From DASUGM01 sp036274055 (GTDB taxonomy: Bacteria; Acidobacteriota; Vicinamibacteria; Vicinamibacterales; SCN-69-37), in assembly GCA_036274055.1 (NCBI GenBank), contig DASUGM010000343.1:1-43828 (forward strand): a stretch of 43,828 bases of DNA, given 5' to 3'. Under the pieces are notes generated by a model. The model did not search any database, was not told where the DNA came from, and was given only the letters and a program-made list of their open reading frames with translations. Numbering within the stretch: the first letter of the stretch is position 1; every line of letters starts with the position of its first letter. Made by a program: the position numbers and the translations under genes. Below, piece after piece: positions 8,500-16,257 of this stretch.

Positions 8500-9312
8500 T
8501 CAGACCCGCGTGCCGGCCGTAATGAGGTACTCCCGCGGGACGCAGGTCCCGAGCTGTGTCGGAAACTTCTCGTGGAACGCGACGAAGTCCTGGTGGAGCA
8601 TCTCGCGCTTGTCCGCATCGAGGTTTGCCGCGAGTACGCGCGTCGGGCCATAACCGGTGACGAACGTCTGCCACGCCGCCTCGGCGCTTGGCTCGCGGTA
8701 AAACGAGGTGCCCGGCTCGAACCGCAGCTGGAACGCGCCGCCGAGCAGTTCGCGAACGCGGCCGGCGCTGCCCCACTCGAACGGGGATCGCGGCGCCGGC
8801 GAGGGCGGCGGCGGCATGTACGCTTTCATCACCTTGAACATCTCGAAAACGTTGCCGTCGGGCGTCCACGTCGCCAGCGAGATGCGGCCGCCCTTGCGGC
8901 AGACGCGCGCGAGCTCGGCGGCGGCAGCCTCCTGCCTGGTTGCGAACATCACGCCAAACGTCGAGATCACGGCGTCGAACTCGCCGTCGACAAACGGCAG
9001 ATCTTCCGCGTCGCCGATTTCGTAGGCGATCGTCAGCCGCTCGGCGGCCGCCCGCTCCCGGGCCGCGGCGATCAGATCGGCGGCGATGTCCACGCCGGCC
9101 ACCGTCGCGCCGCGCTTGGCGACGAGGCGCGACGTCCATCCAGTCCCGGTGGACAGGTCGAGAACCTTCTCGCCCGGCTGCGGGTTGAGCCGCATGACGC
9201 AGTGCTCGATCGCGTCGGCAATGCCGCGGCTGATCTCGTCATAGGCCTTCCCCCCCGAGCTCCAGACTGCTGCGGGCCGTTCGTTGTGCTGCTGAATCGT
9301 TGCCGTTGCCAT
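8500..9312 (-). CDS. Class I SAM-dependent methyltransferase
   Basis: A 270-aa cytoplasmic methyltransferase of the Methyltransf_11/25 type. Motif I is VLDLSTGTGWTSRLVAKRG (50-68), the ribose-binding acid is D75 in VAGVDIA, motif II/III is IGDAEDLPF, and the following strand is DAVISTFGVMFA. The C-terminal half, with a Pro-rich MPPPPSPAP stretch, would form the substrate pocket; the substrate cannot be told. The ATG at 9312 is preceded by GAGGAG at close spacing. It appears to be a single-gene unit ending near element A. Confidence 0.88.
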   Translation of the reverse strand: MATATIQQHNERPAAVWSSGGKAYDEISRGIADAIEHCVMRLNPQPGEKVLDLSTGTGWTSRLVAKRGATVAGVDIAADLIAAARERAAAERLTIAYEIGDAEDLPFVDGEFDAVISTFGVMFATRQEAAAAELARVCRKGGRISLATWTPDGNVFEMFKVMKAYMPPPPSPAPRSPFEWGSAGRVRELLGGAFQLRFEPGTSFYREPSAEAAWQTFVTGYGPTRVLAANLDADKREMLHQDFVAFHEKFPTQLGTCVPREYLITAGTRV

Positions 9313-9484
9313 GACTCTCCTCAGTCTCGACCGGGCGCAGGCCAGGTCCCAGGGATAGCCTACGGCACCGTCGGAGCCCGCGCTTTGCAGAGACGCCGAG
9401 ATGCTTGCTCAGTGCTCCGAAATCAGGGCTGAGGCGAGTGAAAGTGCGCCTGATGCATTTCACCCAACTCACCGCTCTCAGGAC

Positions 9485-9490
9485 TAATAT
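9485..9490 (+). promoter_or_regulatory. -10 box TAATAT, probable leaderless start
   Basis: TAATAT lies 6 nt before the ATG at 9497, so the predicted first transcribed base is the A of the start codon. No Shine-Dalgarno and no good -35 hexamer were seen. The rest of the divergent gap 9313-9484 holds a weak inverted repeat around 9431-9480 that resembles a degraded terminal motif of the palindromic elements. Confidence 0.5.
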
Positions 9491-9496
9491 CCCCGG

Positions 9497-9871
9497 ATGC
9501 GCTTCGCCCGACGCTCATTCATTTTCGCCGGCACGGTCGGCCTGCTCATGCTCCTGCCGATGTTCTTCCTCTACGACCGCATCGGCGCCGACTACCCGCC
9601 CGCGATCACTCATCCCGAGTTCTTCTACGGCTTTCTGACCGTCACCGTGGCGTGGCAGATCGCCTTCCTGATCATCGGCACTGACCCGATCCGCTTTCGC
9701 CCGCTGATGCCGGCCGCGATGGTGGAGAAATTTTTCTACATCGCCGCGATGGCAGCGCTCTACCTGCAGGGCCGGCAGACGCTGGCGCAGTTCGCGGTCA
9801 CCGGCGGCGACATGATCTTCGGGACGTTGTTCGTGATTTCGTATCTCAAGACAGCGCCAGGCGCGCGTTGA
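9497..9871 (+). CDS. Small four-helix membrane protein, uncharacterised
   Basis: A 124-aa integral membrane protein with hydrophobic segments at about 8-25 (FIFAGTVGLLMLLPMFFL), 43-61 (FYGFLTVTVAWQIAFLIIG), 75-92 (EKFFYIAAMAALYLQG) and 101-119. No catalytic motif is visible. A conserved-looking GTDPIRFRPLMP loop lies between helices 2 and 3. The family was not recognised beyond small bacterial membrane proteins of similar layout. The predicted transcript is leaderless. Element B begins 5 nt after its stop. Confidence 0.75.
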   Translation: MRFARRSFIFAGTVGLLMLLPMFFLYDRIGADYPPAITHPEFFYGFLTVTVAWQIAFLIIGTDPIRFRPLMPAAMVEKFFYIAAMAALYLQGRQTLAQFAVTGGDMIFGTLFVISYLKTAPGAR

Positions 9872-9875
9872 TGGC

Positions 9876-10040
9876 TGAGTGAAAAGCACCCGTCTTCAGA
9901 GCGCTCGGAAGGATCTCTGTAGGAGGTGGAGGGTCTTTGAAGGAGCGTTCGGGTTTCAAGACTCCAAGAGTTCCTTCATGCTCCTACATCTCCTTTACAC
10001 GATCCTTCCGAGCGCTCTGAAAGACATCGCCTTTCACTCA
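9876..10040. repeat. Long palindromic element B (subfamily 2)
   Basis: Fills the gap between two convergent genes. The left arm starts TGAGTGAAAAGC at 9876; the right arm read in reverse starts TGAGTGAAAGGCG at 10040. CAGAGCGCTCGGAAGGATC pairs with its complement, and further inward a TGTAGGAG block pairs with CTCCTACA. The minus-strand GNAT gene uses the first TGA of the right terminal motif as its stop codon. Confidence 0.85.
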
Positions 10041-10553
10041 TCCCGCCAACACCTTTTCCATCAGGACCTCGTCGTGCAGCACGCTGTTCAGCCTGACGTG
10101 CGCGCGCGCGATCCCGATGACGTCGAAGCCCAGCGATTCATAGAACGCGCGCGCCCTCGTGTTGCCAGCCAGCACGGTGATGACGATCTTGCTGTAGTCA
10201 TGCGCGATGGCAAACACGAATGACCTTTGGGCGAGTGCCCGTCCGAGGCCGCGGCCACGCGCGTCGGCGCGCAGCCACGTGCCCATCGTCGCGACGTGCG
10301 CGAGCGATACCGCGACGTTGGAGTAAAGATCGAGCGACTGCACGCCGGCGATCGTGCCGTCGACCTCGGCGACGTGCAGAACGCTGCGCGGGCCGAGCGA
10401 TTCGAGAAACCGGCGCTCATCATCGACGGAAAACGGCCGATCGAACAGCGTCAGGCCGCCCTCCGCGATCACGGCGTTCATCAACGCCGCGACCTGTGCG
10501 GCGTCGTCAGGCCTCGCCGCGCGAATTGTGAAACCGCCCCAGTCACCAATCAT
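10038..10553 (-). CDS. GNAT-family N-acetyltransferase
   Basis: A 171-aa acyl-CoA-dependent N-acetyltransferase. Strand 1 is FTIRAARPDDAAQVAALMN (8-26). The acetyl-CoA pyrophosphate loop is ADARGRGLGRAL (96-107). Motif B is NTRARAFYESLGF (131-143). Substrate not predictable; the layout resembles small-molecule or antibiotic acetylating GNATs such as phosphinothricin-type enzymes. The ATG at 10553 was chosen over a longer frame because the extra upstream residues run through element C. A purine-rich GGCGGAG lies directly upstream. The stop codon is part of element B. Confidence 0.87.
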   Translation of the reverse strand: MIGDWGGFTIRAARPDDAAQVAALMNAVIAEGGLTLFDRPFSVDDERRFLESLGPRSVLHVAEVDGTIAGVQSLDLYSNVAVSLAHVATMGTWLRADARGRGLGRALAQRSFVFAIAHDYSKIVITVLAGNTRARAFYESLGFDVIGIARAHVRLNSVLHDEVLMEKVLAG

Positions 10554-10606
10554 GCTCCGCCTGTTCAAACAGAGTCGCTCGGCGCCCGCTGGGCTCGTTG
10601 ATCCGC

Positions 10607-10769
10607 TGAGTGAAAGAACTTGTCGCAGAGCGCTCGGAAGGACCTCTGTAGGAGATGGAGGGTCTTTGAAGGATCTCCTGGTTTTCAAAACCAGACGAGC
10701 TCCTTCATGCTCCTACATCTCCTACAAGGATCCTTCCGAGCGCTCTGAAGACAAGCGCTTTTCTCCTCA
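10607..10769. repeat. Long palindromic element C (subfamily 2)
   Basis: The left arm begins TGAGTGAAAGAACTTGTC; the right arm in reverse begins TGAGGAGAAAAGCGCTTGTC. CAGAGCGCTCGGAAGGA and its complement pair perfectly. The tip is itself a perfect palindrome, CTGGTTTTCAAAACCAG (10678-10694). The reverse-strand TGA at 10769-10767 is the stop of the VOC gene. Arms are about 70 nt and strongly similar to elements B and F. Confidence 0.88.
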
Positions 10770-11222
10770 GCTCGCAGAATCGAACGCCGCCTGCAGCGCC
10801 GGAATGTCGAGCTTGTGCATCTTCAGCATCGCCTGCATCGCGCGGTTGGCGCGGTCGTCGCCGGTGCTGAGCAGGCTGATGAGCACCTTGGGGACAATCT
10901 GCCAGGACAGCCCGAACTTGTCCTTCAGCCACCCGCACTGGTCGGGAACGCCGCCGTCGGCGATGAGCTTGTCCCACAACGCGTCGATCTGCCCCTGCGT
11001 CTCGCAGCCGACGAAGAAGGAGACCGCATGATTGAACTTGTGCGCCGGCCCGCCGTTGAGGCCGATGAACTTCTGCCCTTCCAGCTCGAACTCGACGCCC
11101 ATGACATGGCCGCCGGCGCGCCGAACCGCCAGCTTCTTCGCCCGCGGGAAGACGGTCGCGTAGTAGTCCATGGCTTCTTCAGCCTGATGGTCGAACCAGA
11201 GGAACGGCGTGATGGTCAGCAT
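10767..11222 (-). CDS. VOC-family protein (PhnB / 3-demethylubiquinone methyltransferase-like)
   Basis: A 151-aa glyoxalase/VOC-fold protein. It opens with ITPFLWFDHQAEEAMDYYATVFP, typical of PhnB-like members, and contains EFELEGQKFIGLNGG and SFFVGCETQGQIDALWDKL, a duplicated beta-alpha-beta-beta-beta pattern. A metal-ligand set is not obvious; many relatives are non-enzymatic or of unknown activity. The ATG at 11222 was chosen because GGAG lies 8 nt upstream; an in-frame ATG at 11252 lacks such a site. It ends exactly in element C, with its last codons GCG AGC TGA matching the extended end of the repeat. Confidence 0.85.
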   Translation of the reverse strand: MLTITPFLWFDHQAEEAMDYYATVFPRAKKLAVRRAGGHVMGVEFELEGQKFIGLNGGPAHKFNHAVSFFVGCETQGQIDALWDKLIADGGVPDQCGWLKDKFGLSWQIVPKVLISLLSTGDDRANRAMQAMLKMHKLDIPALQAAFDSAS

Positions 11223-11342
11223 TCGGTCGGCTCCTGTTTTCGAGGCGGACATTGTCGCCCGCCTTCATAGGTAAGTCGAAGCCGGACACCGATTCTCGAC
11301 ATCGCAAGGGTTTGATAGCGCGCCCGTCGTAGCATCTTCTGG

Positions 11343-11759
11343 ATGCGCGCGATGCTCGCCCTGACCCTGTTCTCCGTGTTGACCCAGACGCCGACGTCTC
11401 CGCACGTGATGATCCAGCCAGAGACCATCCAGTGGCGCGGGCCGGCCACCGGTTTACAAACGGCGATCGTCGAAGGCAATCCCCAGGCCGCGGGCACGTT
11501 TACGATGATGCTGAGGCTGCCGGACGGCGTGTGGATTCAGCCGCACTTCCACAACGTCGACAAACGCCTCGTCGTCGTCAAAGGCGAGCTGCTGATGGGC
11601 CACGGTGACGTCGTCGAGGCGGCGAAGGCAAGCGGGTTGAAGATCGGCGGCGTCGCGGTGATGCCCGCCAACACCCATCACTACGAGGGCGGCAGAGGCG
11701 AGACGATCGTCGCGCTCATCGCCACCGGGCCGTTCACGACGACGATGATTGGCAAGTAA
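11343..11759 (+). CDS. Exported small cupin-domain protein
   Basis: A 138-aa single-domain cupin with a short signal peptide (about 1-16). The first cupin motif is IQPHFHNVDKRLVVVKGELLMG (candidate metal ligands H58, H60 and the acidic/basic pair after them), the second PANTHHY. Small cupins of this kind bind a metal or small ligand; the substrate is unknown. A TAGCAT box lies 7 nt before the ATG and there is no Shine-Dalgarno, suggesting a leaderless message. The 3' end overlaps the convergent AraC gene by 26 nt. Confidence 0.82.
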   Translation: MRAMLALTLFSVLTQTPTSPHVMIQPETIQWRGPATGLQTAIVEGNPQAAGTFTMMLRLPDGVWIQPHFHNVDKRLVVVKGELLMGHGDVVEAAKASGLKIGGVAVMPANTHHYEGGRGETIVALIATGPFTTTMIGK

Positions 11760-12663
11760 AGGGCGGACGGCCGCCGAGCCGGCGCAGGTGGTGATCGAGC
11801 GTCTGGTTGAGCAGGACCTGCCGCGCGCGGGACAGGCCGCGGACGTCGGTTGGCCGTAGCCCGAATGTCGCGCGAAACGCCGCGCTGAAATGACTGTGGC
11901 CGGAAAATCCCAGGTCGAGCGCGACCGTCAGCAGATCCGATCGCGGCTCAACGAGCAGTTCGAGCGAGCGTCGCAGCCGGAGCTGGCGGCGGTAGGCATG
12001 AATCGTCAGCCCGGTGTGGCGCTTGAACAAGCGGCAGAGGTGATATTCCGACACCGAGAGCGCCTGCGCCAGTTCGACCAGGCCGTCGCTGCTGGCAAAC
12101 GTGACGTCGAGGTGCGCGCGCGCGCGCTCGACGAGATCGCGGTGTGCAATGCGCACGCCGGTGGCAGGCGGCGTGAACACTCCGGCGATTAGATCGCTCA
12201 GCAGGCCGAGCACCGCCTCCTCGACAAACAGCGAGTCCGCGGGAATGTCGGAGGTAAGGCGTTCGATTACCTGCCGCTGCTCGAGGTAGGTGCGCGCGCT
12301 GACCGGCGCATAGTCGGCGTCGAACAGCTCGGCGTCGCGATCGGCCAGCCGCGGGTCGTAACGGCCGATGACGTCGCGCAGCACGTGCGGCGCCACCTCG
12401 AACCAGTCGGTCTGATCGCCGTCGTCGCTCAGGCGGCGGCGCCGGTATGGGCGCCCGGGATTGTAGAGCGGCGCGACGTTGGCGTCGGCGACGAACTCAC
12501 GCCGGCCTTCGTGTTGAATCCACACTGCGGTGCGCGGAAACACGAACGCGTAGTTGGTCAACGGCCGCGTGTCGTGAAAGCGCGGGTGCGCCACCCCGCA
12601 GCGGAATGTTCCGGCCTCGACGATGCCGGAAGCAAACAGTGAGTGTGATGGATCGTCCTCCAT
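11734..12663 (-). CDS. AraC-family transcriptional regulator
   Basis: A 309-aa regulator. The N-terminal 180 residues form a cupin-like effector domain (FRCGVAHPRFHDTRPLTNYAFVFPRTAVWIQHEG). The C-terminal pair of helix-turn-helices runs from about 190 to 285, with LVELAQALSVSEYHLCRLFKRHTG as the first and VALDLGFSGHSHFSAAFRATFG as the second, the AraC signature. TAGACT lies 8 nt before the ATG, with no Shine-Dalgarno. The target is unknown. Convergent with the cupin gene, its 3' end overlaps that gene's coding sequence, so antisense interference between the two is possible. Confidence 0.9.
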   Translation of the reverse strand: MEDDPSHSLFASGIVEAGTFRCGVAHPRFHDTRPLTNYAFVFPRTAVWIQHEGRREFVADANVAPLYNPGRPYRRRRLSDDGDQTDWFEVAPHVLRDVIGRYDPRLADRDAELFDADYAPVSARTYLEQRQVIERLTSDIPADSLFVEEAVLGLLSDLIAGVFTPPATGVRIAHRDLVERARAHLDVTFASSDGLVELAQALSVSEYHLCRLFKRHTGLTIHAYRRQLRLRRSLELLVEPRSDLLTVALDLGFSGHSHFSAAFRATFGLRPTDVRGLSRARQVLLNQTLDHHLRRLGGRPPFTCQSSSS

Positions 12664-12743
12664 ACGCTTCGAGTCTAGGCGCGATGCGGGCGGCGGCGAT
12701 CGCCGTGCGGGGCAGAACGGCCGTGGCTGGGGTGAAACGACGC

Positions 12744-12774
12744 GGGCGGATCCGGAAGCGCTCCGGATCCGCCC
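12744..12774 (-). terminator. GC-rich terminator hairpin after the second TonB-type receptor
   Basis: A perfect 13-bp stem, GGGCGGATCCGGA (12744-12756) with TCCGGATCCGCCC (12762-12774), and a 5-nt loop. It lies 20 nt after the receptor stop on the minus strand. The following bases on that strand are not T-rich, so it is a strong stem without a good U-tract. The rest of 12664-12794 holds the AraC start region. Confidence 0.75.
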
Positions 12775-12794
12775 CCGAATGTGTCGTGCGCGCG

Positions 12795-15700
12795 CTAGAA
12801 CGTGATCTGCGCGCCCAGGCGAAGCACGCGCGGCGGGACGATCGTGGTCGGGACGACGAAATTCGCGCTGCTGACGTTGTTGCTCGCGAACTGCGAGATC
12901 GTGTTGACGTTGAAGACGTTGAAGGCGTCGAACATCACCTTGGCGCGGTAGCGACCGCCTTTGAACGCGAACGACCGCTGCACGCCGAGGTCGAGCAGCT
13001 TGATCGGATCGAACCTCGTCGTTCCCGCCGGCTGGAACGTCAGCGTCGGGTAGGAGATCGCCGACTGGCCGACACCGCCGAAGACGTTGCCCGGACCGGT
13101 GATGCTGACGGTCCGATTGGCGCCGTCATTGACATTGAAGTTGCCAGCCAGCTGAATCTCCCACGGCAGCACGTAGCTGCCGTTGAGCTTGAACAGATAG
13201 CGCTCTCTCGTGCTCCGGCCGTTGGTGAACTCGACGCCGGTCGGATTGACGATCGACGACTCCGTCACGCCGTCGCCGAACGGCGTGTATTGCGGATTGC
13301 TCTGCAGCGTCAGCGACGTGTTCATCTGCCACTTGTTGCTGAACCGCTTGTTCGCCGTGAAGATGAGCCCGTGGTAAATCTGGTAGTTCGGGTTCGTCAG
13401 CGTGATCGTCCCGAGCCCGGACGGCCGCGTGCAAGTGTCGCAGACGACGTAGTACGGCGCGGTGATGCCGGTGGTCGCGTCGGTGTGATAGAGCGGGCCG
13501 GAGTAGATGCTCGACAGCGGATACATCGGTCCGCCCGGCTCATATCCGACGGTGTAGGTTTGCTGGCCGCGATCGAATTTCCTGTAGACGTATTCGACGC
13601 CGATCGCCACGTTGGGCACGAGCTCATGCTGCAAGCCGGTGATGAACTCGCGCGTCCGGCCGATTTTCGTGCTCGGATCGACCGTGTTTCCCGCCGGCGC
13701 GAAGATGCCGGTGGTGGTGTTGAATCGGGCATTCCCCGAGCTCGGCGTGCCGATCAACTCGTTGACCTGCACTTGTGAATCGAGGTTGAAGTCCTGCCAG
13801 CACGGCGCACCAGCCGTCGTGCTGCAGGCGCCGCTCGAGTTGTTGTTGCCCCAGGTCAGCGCCGGCTGGCTGAATAATCCGCCGAGCGCGTTGGCCAGGG
13901 TGATCTTCGTGGCGAAGTAGTACGAGTAGCTGGCGCGCACCGAGGTCTTGCCGTCGCCGCGGAGGTCGTAGACGACCGAGAGCCGCGGACTCAGATTACC
14001 GAACGCCTGGATCGGTTCGCCGGTCACCGGATCCGCGCTCGTCTCGCCTTCGCACTGCGCGGGCAGTCGTTCCGGCACGAGCGGGTTGTTCGGCACGCAC
14101 CCGCCCAGGTACTTCGACGTCTGCCAGTCGTAGCGCAGACCGCCGTTGACGCGAAAGCGGCCGTGGCTGTACGAGTCCTGCAGGTAGCCGTTGTAGGTCC
14201 ACCAATCGTTGTTGAGCAGTTGATCGCGGTAGAGGACGGCTTGATACGCCGTGAAGCCCTGCGCCGACCCCGGCGCGACCGTGACGCCGCCGCCGCAGTT
14301 GTTGCGGTTGTTGCCGATGCACTGCTGTTGCGCACGGGCGCCGCCGCTGTAATGCGAGAACGTCTGGATCGGATTGCGACGCCAGCCAAGCCCGAACTTC
14401 AGCGAGTGGTCGCCGCCGAGCATGTTGCTGACGAAGTAGGTCGCGTCGGTCTTCGCCTCCCACGAATGGCGCGTCGTCTGATAGGTCGCGTTCAAGGTCC
14501 GGGCCTGATAGCCGGTGGTCCGATTGAGCAGCGACTGGCGGTTGAAGAGGCAGTCGGGGTCGGTCCGTTCGCCGGTGAGGTAGTCGTTGTAGTCGGTGAT
14601 GCCGAGGTAGCGGGTCATCCCGTTGCAGGCGCCCTGCGAGAAGCTGCCCTGGTAATCGAGGAAGAAGCCGCCCTCGACGAACGTCAACTGGCTGTTGAAC
14701 ACCAGCTTGTCGGTGGCGATGTAGGTGTGCGTCAGCGAGTGCGTCGGCAGCGGCAGATGCCACGGCGCGTCGCTGGTCTGCTCCTGGGTCGCTTCTTTCG
14801 CGGTGTTGGCGCTGGCGCCGCGCGCGTTGCGGAACTTGTTGTCGCTTTGGAAGAGATACTGAATCTTGTTGGCGGCGTTGACCTGGTAGTTGAATTTCCA
14901 CTGCAGGTTCTTGATCAGCGTGCGGTCGTTCTGCAGGCACTTCACCACACTGTCGAGGTCGTCGTAGGTGATGGCCCCGCTCAAGTTGCCCGCGGCCTGC
15001 GCGGCGACCAGGGCGCTGCATAGATCGCCCTTGGTCGCGTCGAAGAAGTTCAGCACCCCGGCGTTGATGTCCTGACGATCGGCCGCGCCCCAGAACCAGA
15101 GCCGGTTCTTCCTGATCGGGCCGCCGTACTCGACCGAGGCGTTGGTGATCTTCGAGATCGGATTCCCCGAGAGGAAGCCGGCGTTGCCGGCGTTGAACAG
15201 CTCCTCGGTGACGTTGTTGAACTGCATCGCGTCATTCGAGAACGTCCCGACCGCGGTGCCCTTGAAGACGTTGCTGCCGCTCTTGGTGACTAGGTTGATC
15301 GACAGCCCGCCCGACTGCACCGAGACGTCGCCGCCGCCGGTGGTGACCTGGATCTGCTCGAACGAATCGAAGTTGAAGTACGCGGGCGACGAGTTCGACG
15401 ACAGGTCGGTGATCGAACCGCCCTCGAGGTTCCATTGGACGCTGGCGCTGGATCCGAACACCGACGGCGTCAGCTGCTGGCCCGACGCCGATCCGCCGAC
15501 GTTGACGCCGCTCATCTGTACGCCGGGAGTCATGTTGATGATCTGCCACGGGTCGCGCGCGGTGGGAATCGTCTCGAGGATGTCGCGCGTGAAGACGCTG
15601 CCTGTCGTCGTCCGCTTGGTGTCGACGATCGGCGACGCCGCGGTCACCGTCATTTCCTCGGTCATCGTGCCGAGTTCGACTTTCTGATCGATCTGCGCGC

Positions 15701-16004
15701 TGAACCCGGCGCTGATGATCACGCCCGGGCGTGCCGCGCGCTTGAAGCCTGCCAGCTCGAAGCTGACGACATAGGTGCCGACCGGCACCGTCGGAAACTG
15801 ATACGCGCCGCTTTCCTGCGTCGTCGTCACCAACGGCGCCTGGAGCGAAGGGCCGGTCACGGTGACCGTCACGCCCGGCAACGACGCGCCGGACGGGTCG
15901 CTTACCTTTCCGAAGATCTGGCCGCTGGCCTGGGCAAATGCCGGGCTCGCCGCCATCGCGAGAAGCCCCGCGACGAGCAGGACTTCACGTGCACAACGCC
16001 TCAT
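12795..16004 (-). CDS. TonB-dependent-receptor-like protein (Oar type)
   Basis: A 1069-aa outer-membrane protein. Signal peptide 1-24 (ASPAFAQ). Carboxypeptidase-regulatory-like domain about 27-110 (GQIFGKVSDPSGASLPGVTV, then PVGTYVVSFELAGFK). Plug domain about 115-250 (EEMTVTAASPIVDTKRTTTG, then IINMTPGVQMSGV). A large barrel follows, ending in PRVLRLGAQITF. Cysteine pairs such as VCDTCTRP and QCIGNNRNNC suggest disulphide-stabilised loops. The start is firmly set by AAGGAGG, 7 nt upstream. It stands alone, unlike the blaI-operon receptor. Ligand unknown; acidobacterial relatives are often linked to polymer or peptide uptake. Confidence 0.9.
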   Translation of the reverse strand: MRRCAREVLLVAGLLAMAASPAFAQASGQIFGKVSDPSGASLPGVTVTVTGPSLQAPLVTTTQESGAYQFPTVPVGTYVVSFELAGFKRAARPGVIISAGFSAQIDQKVELGTMTEEMTVTAASPIVDTKRTTTGSVFTRDILETIPTARDPWQIINMTPGVQMSGVNVGGSASGQQLTPSVFGSSASVQWNLEGGSITDLSSNSSPAYFNFDSFEQIQVTTGGGDVSVQSGGLSINLVTKSGSNVFKGTAVGTFSNDAMQFNNVTEELFNAGNAGFLSGNPISKITNASVEYGGPIRKNRLWFWGAADRQDINAGVLNFFDATKGDLCSALVAAQAAGNLSGAITYDDLDSVVKCLQNDRTLIKNLQWKFNYQVNAANKIQYLFQSDNKFRNARGASANTAKEATQEQTSDAPWHLPLPTHSLTHTYIATDKLVFNSQLTFVEGGFFLDYQGSFSQGACNGMTRYLGITDYNDYLTGERTDPDCLFNRQSLLNRTTGYQARTLNATYQTTRHSWEAKTDATYFVSNMLGGDHSLKFGLGWRRNPIQTFSHYSGGARAQQQCIGNNRNNCGGGVTVAPGSAQGFTAYQAVLYRDQLLNNDWWTYNGYLQDSYSHGRFRVNGGLRYDWQTSKYLGGCVPNNPLVPERLPAQCEGETSADPVTGEPIQAFGNLSPRLSVVYDLRGDGKTSVRASYSYYFATKITLANALGGLFSQPALTWGNNNSSGACSTTAGAPCWQDFNLDSQVQVNELIGTPSSGNARFNTTTGIFAPAGNTVDPSTKIGRTREFITGLQHELVPNVAIGVEYVYRKFDRGQQTYTVGYEPGGPMYPLSSIYSGPLYHTDATTGITAPYYVVCDTCTRPSGLGTITLTNPNYQIYHGLIFTANKRFSNKWQMNTSLTLQSNPQYTPFGDGVTESSIVNPTGVEFTNGRSTRERYLFKLNGSYVLPWEIQLAGNFNVNDGANRTVSITGPGNVFGGVGQSAISYPTLTFQPAGTTRFDPIKLLDLGVQRSFAFKGGRYRAKVMFDAFNVFNVNTISQFASNNVSSANFVVPTTIVPPRVLRLGAQITF

Positions 16005-16208
16005 ACCTCACCCTCCTTGGAGAACCGGACGAACACCACAGGGAGTTCGAGCGTAGGGGCGGGCACGGGCTGCGGGTTATCAGGAAAATGCTCGCCCATC
16101 GGGCGAGGGGCGATCGGGGGATCGGGCCATGGCAGAGCATGGGCGATCGCGCCATCAGGCGAAGGCTTTCACTGAGCGCGCAGCCGGCGCGCGTCACGAT
16201 CTCAGGAA
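16005..16208 (-). promoter_or_regulatory. Leader region of the second receptor
   Basis: Contains the Shine-Dalgarno AAGGAGG (16018-16012), 7 nt from the ATG. About 75 nt further upstream is a hairpin CTCGCCC-ATC-GGGCGAG (16091-16107), within a run of related GGGCGAT/GCGATC segments up to about 16165. No convincing -35/-10 pair was found. The hairpin could be a leader regulatory structure or simply GC-rich spacer. Confidence 0.4.
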
Positions 16209-16256
16209 ATCGGTCAATCCGTCGATCGGTCAATCAGTCGATCGGTCAACCAGTCA
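16209..16256. repeat. Triplicate 16-bp tandem repeat
   Basis: Three head-to-tail copies of ATCGGTCAATCAGTCG with 1-3 differences (16209-16224, 16225-16240, 16241-16256). The array ends 1 nt from the TAA stop of the ADOP permease, so it lies at the 3' end of the serine hydrolase-PadR-ADOP operon. Confidence 0.9.
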
Positions 16257-16257
16257 A

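Noticed and set aside
9431..9480. Possible short copy of the palindromic element upstream of the gene at 9497
   Set aside because: AGTGAAAGTGCGCCTG resembles the end motif, but arm pairing is poor and it lies at gene starts rather than ends; kept only as a possible remnant.
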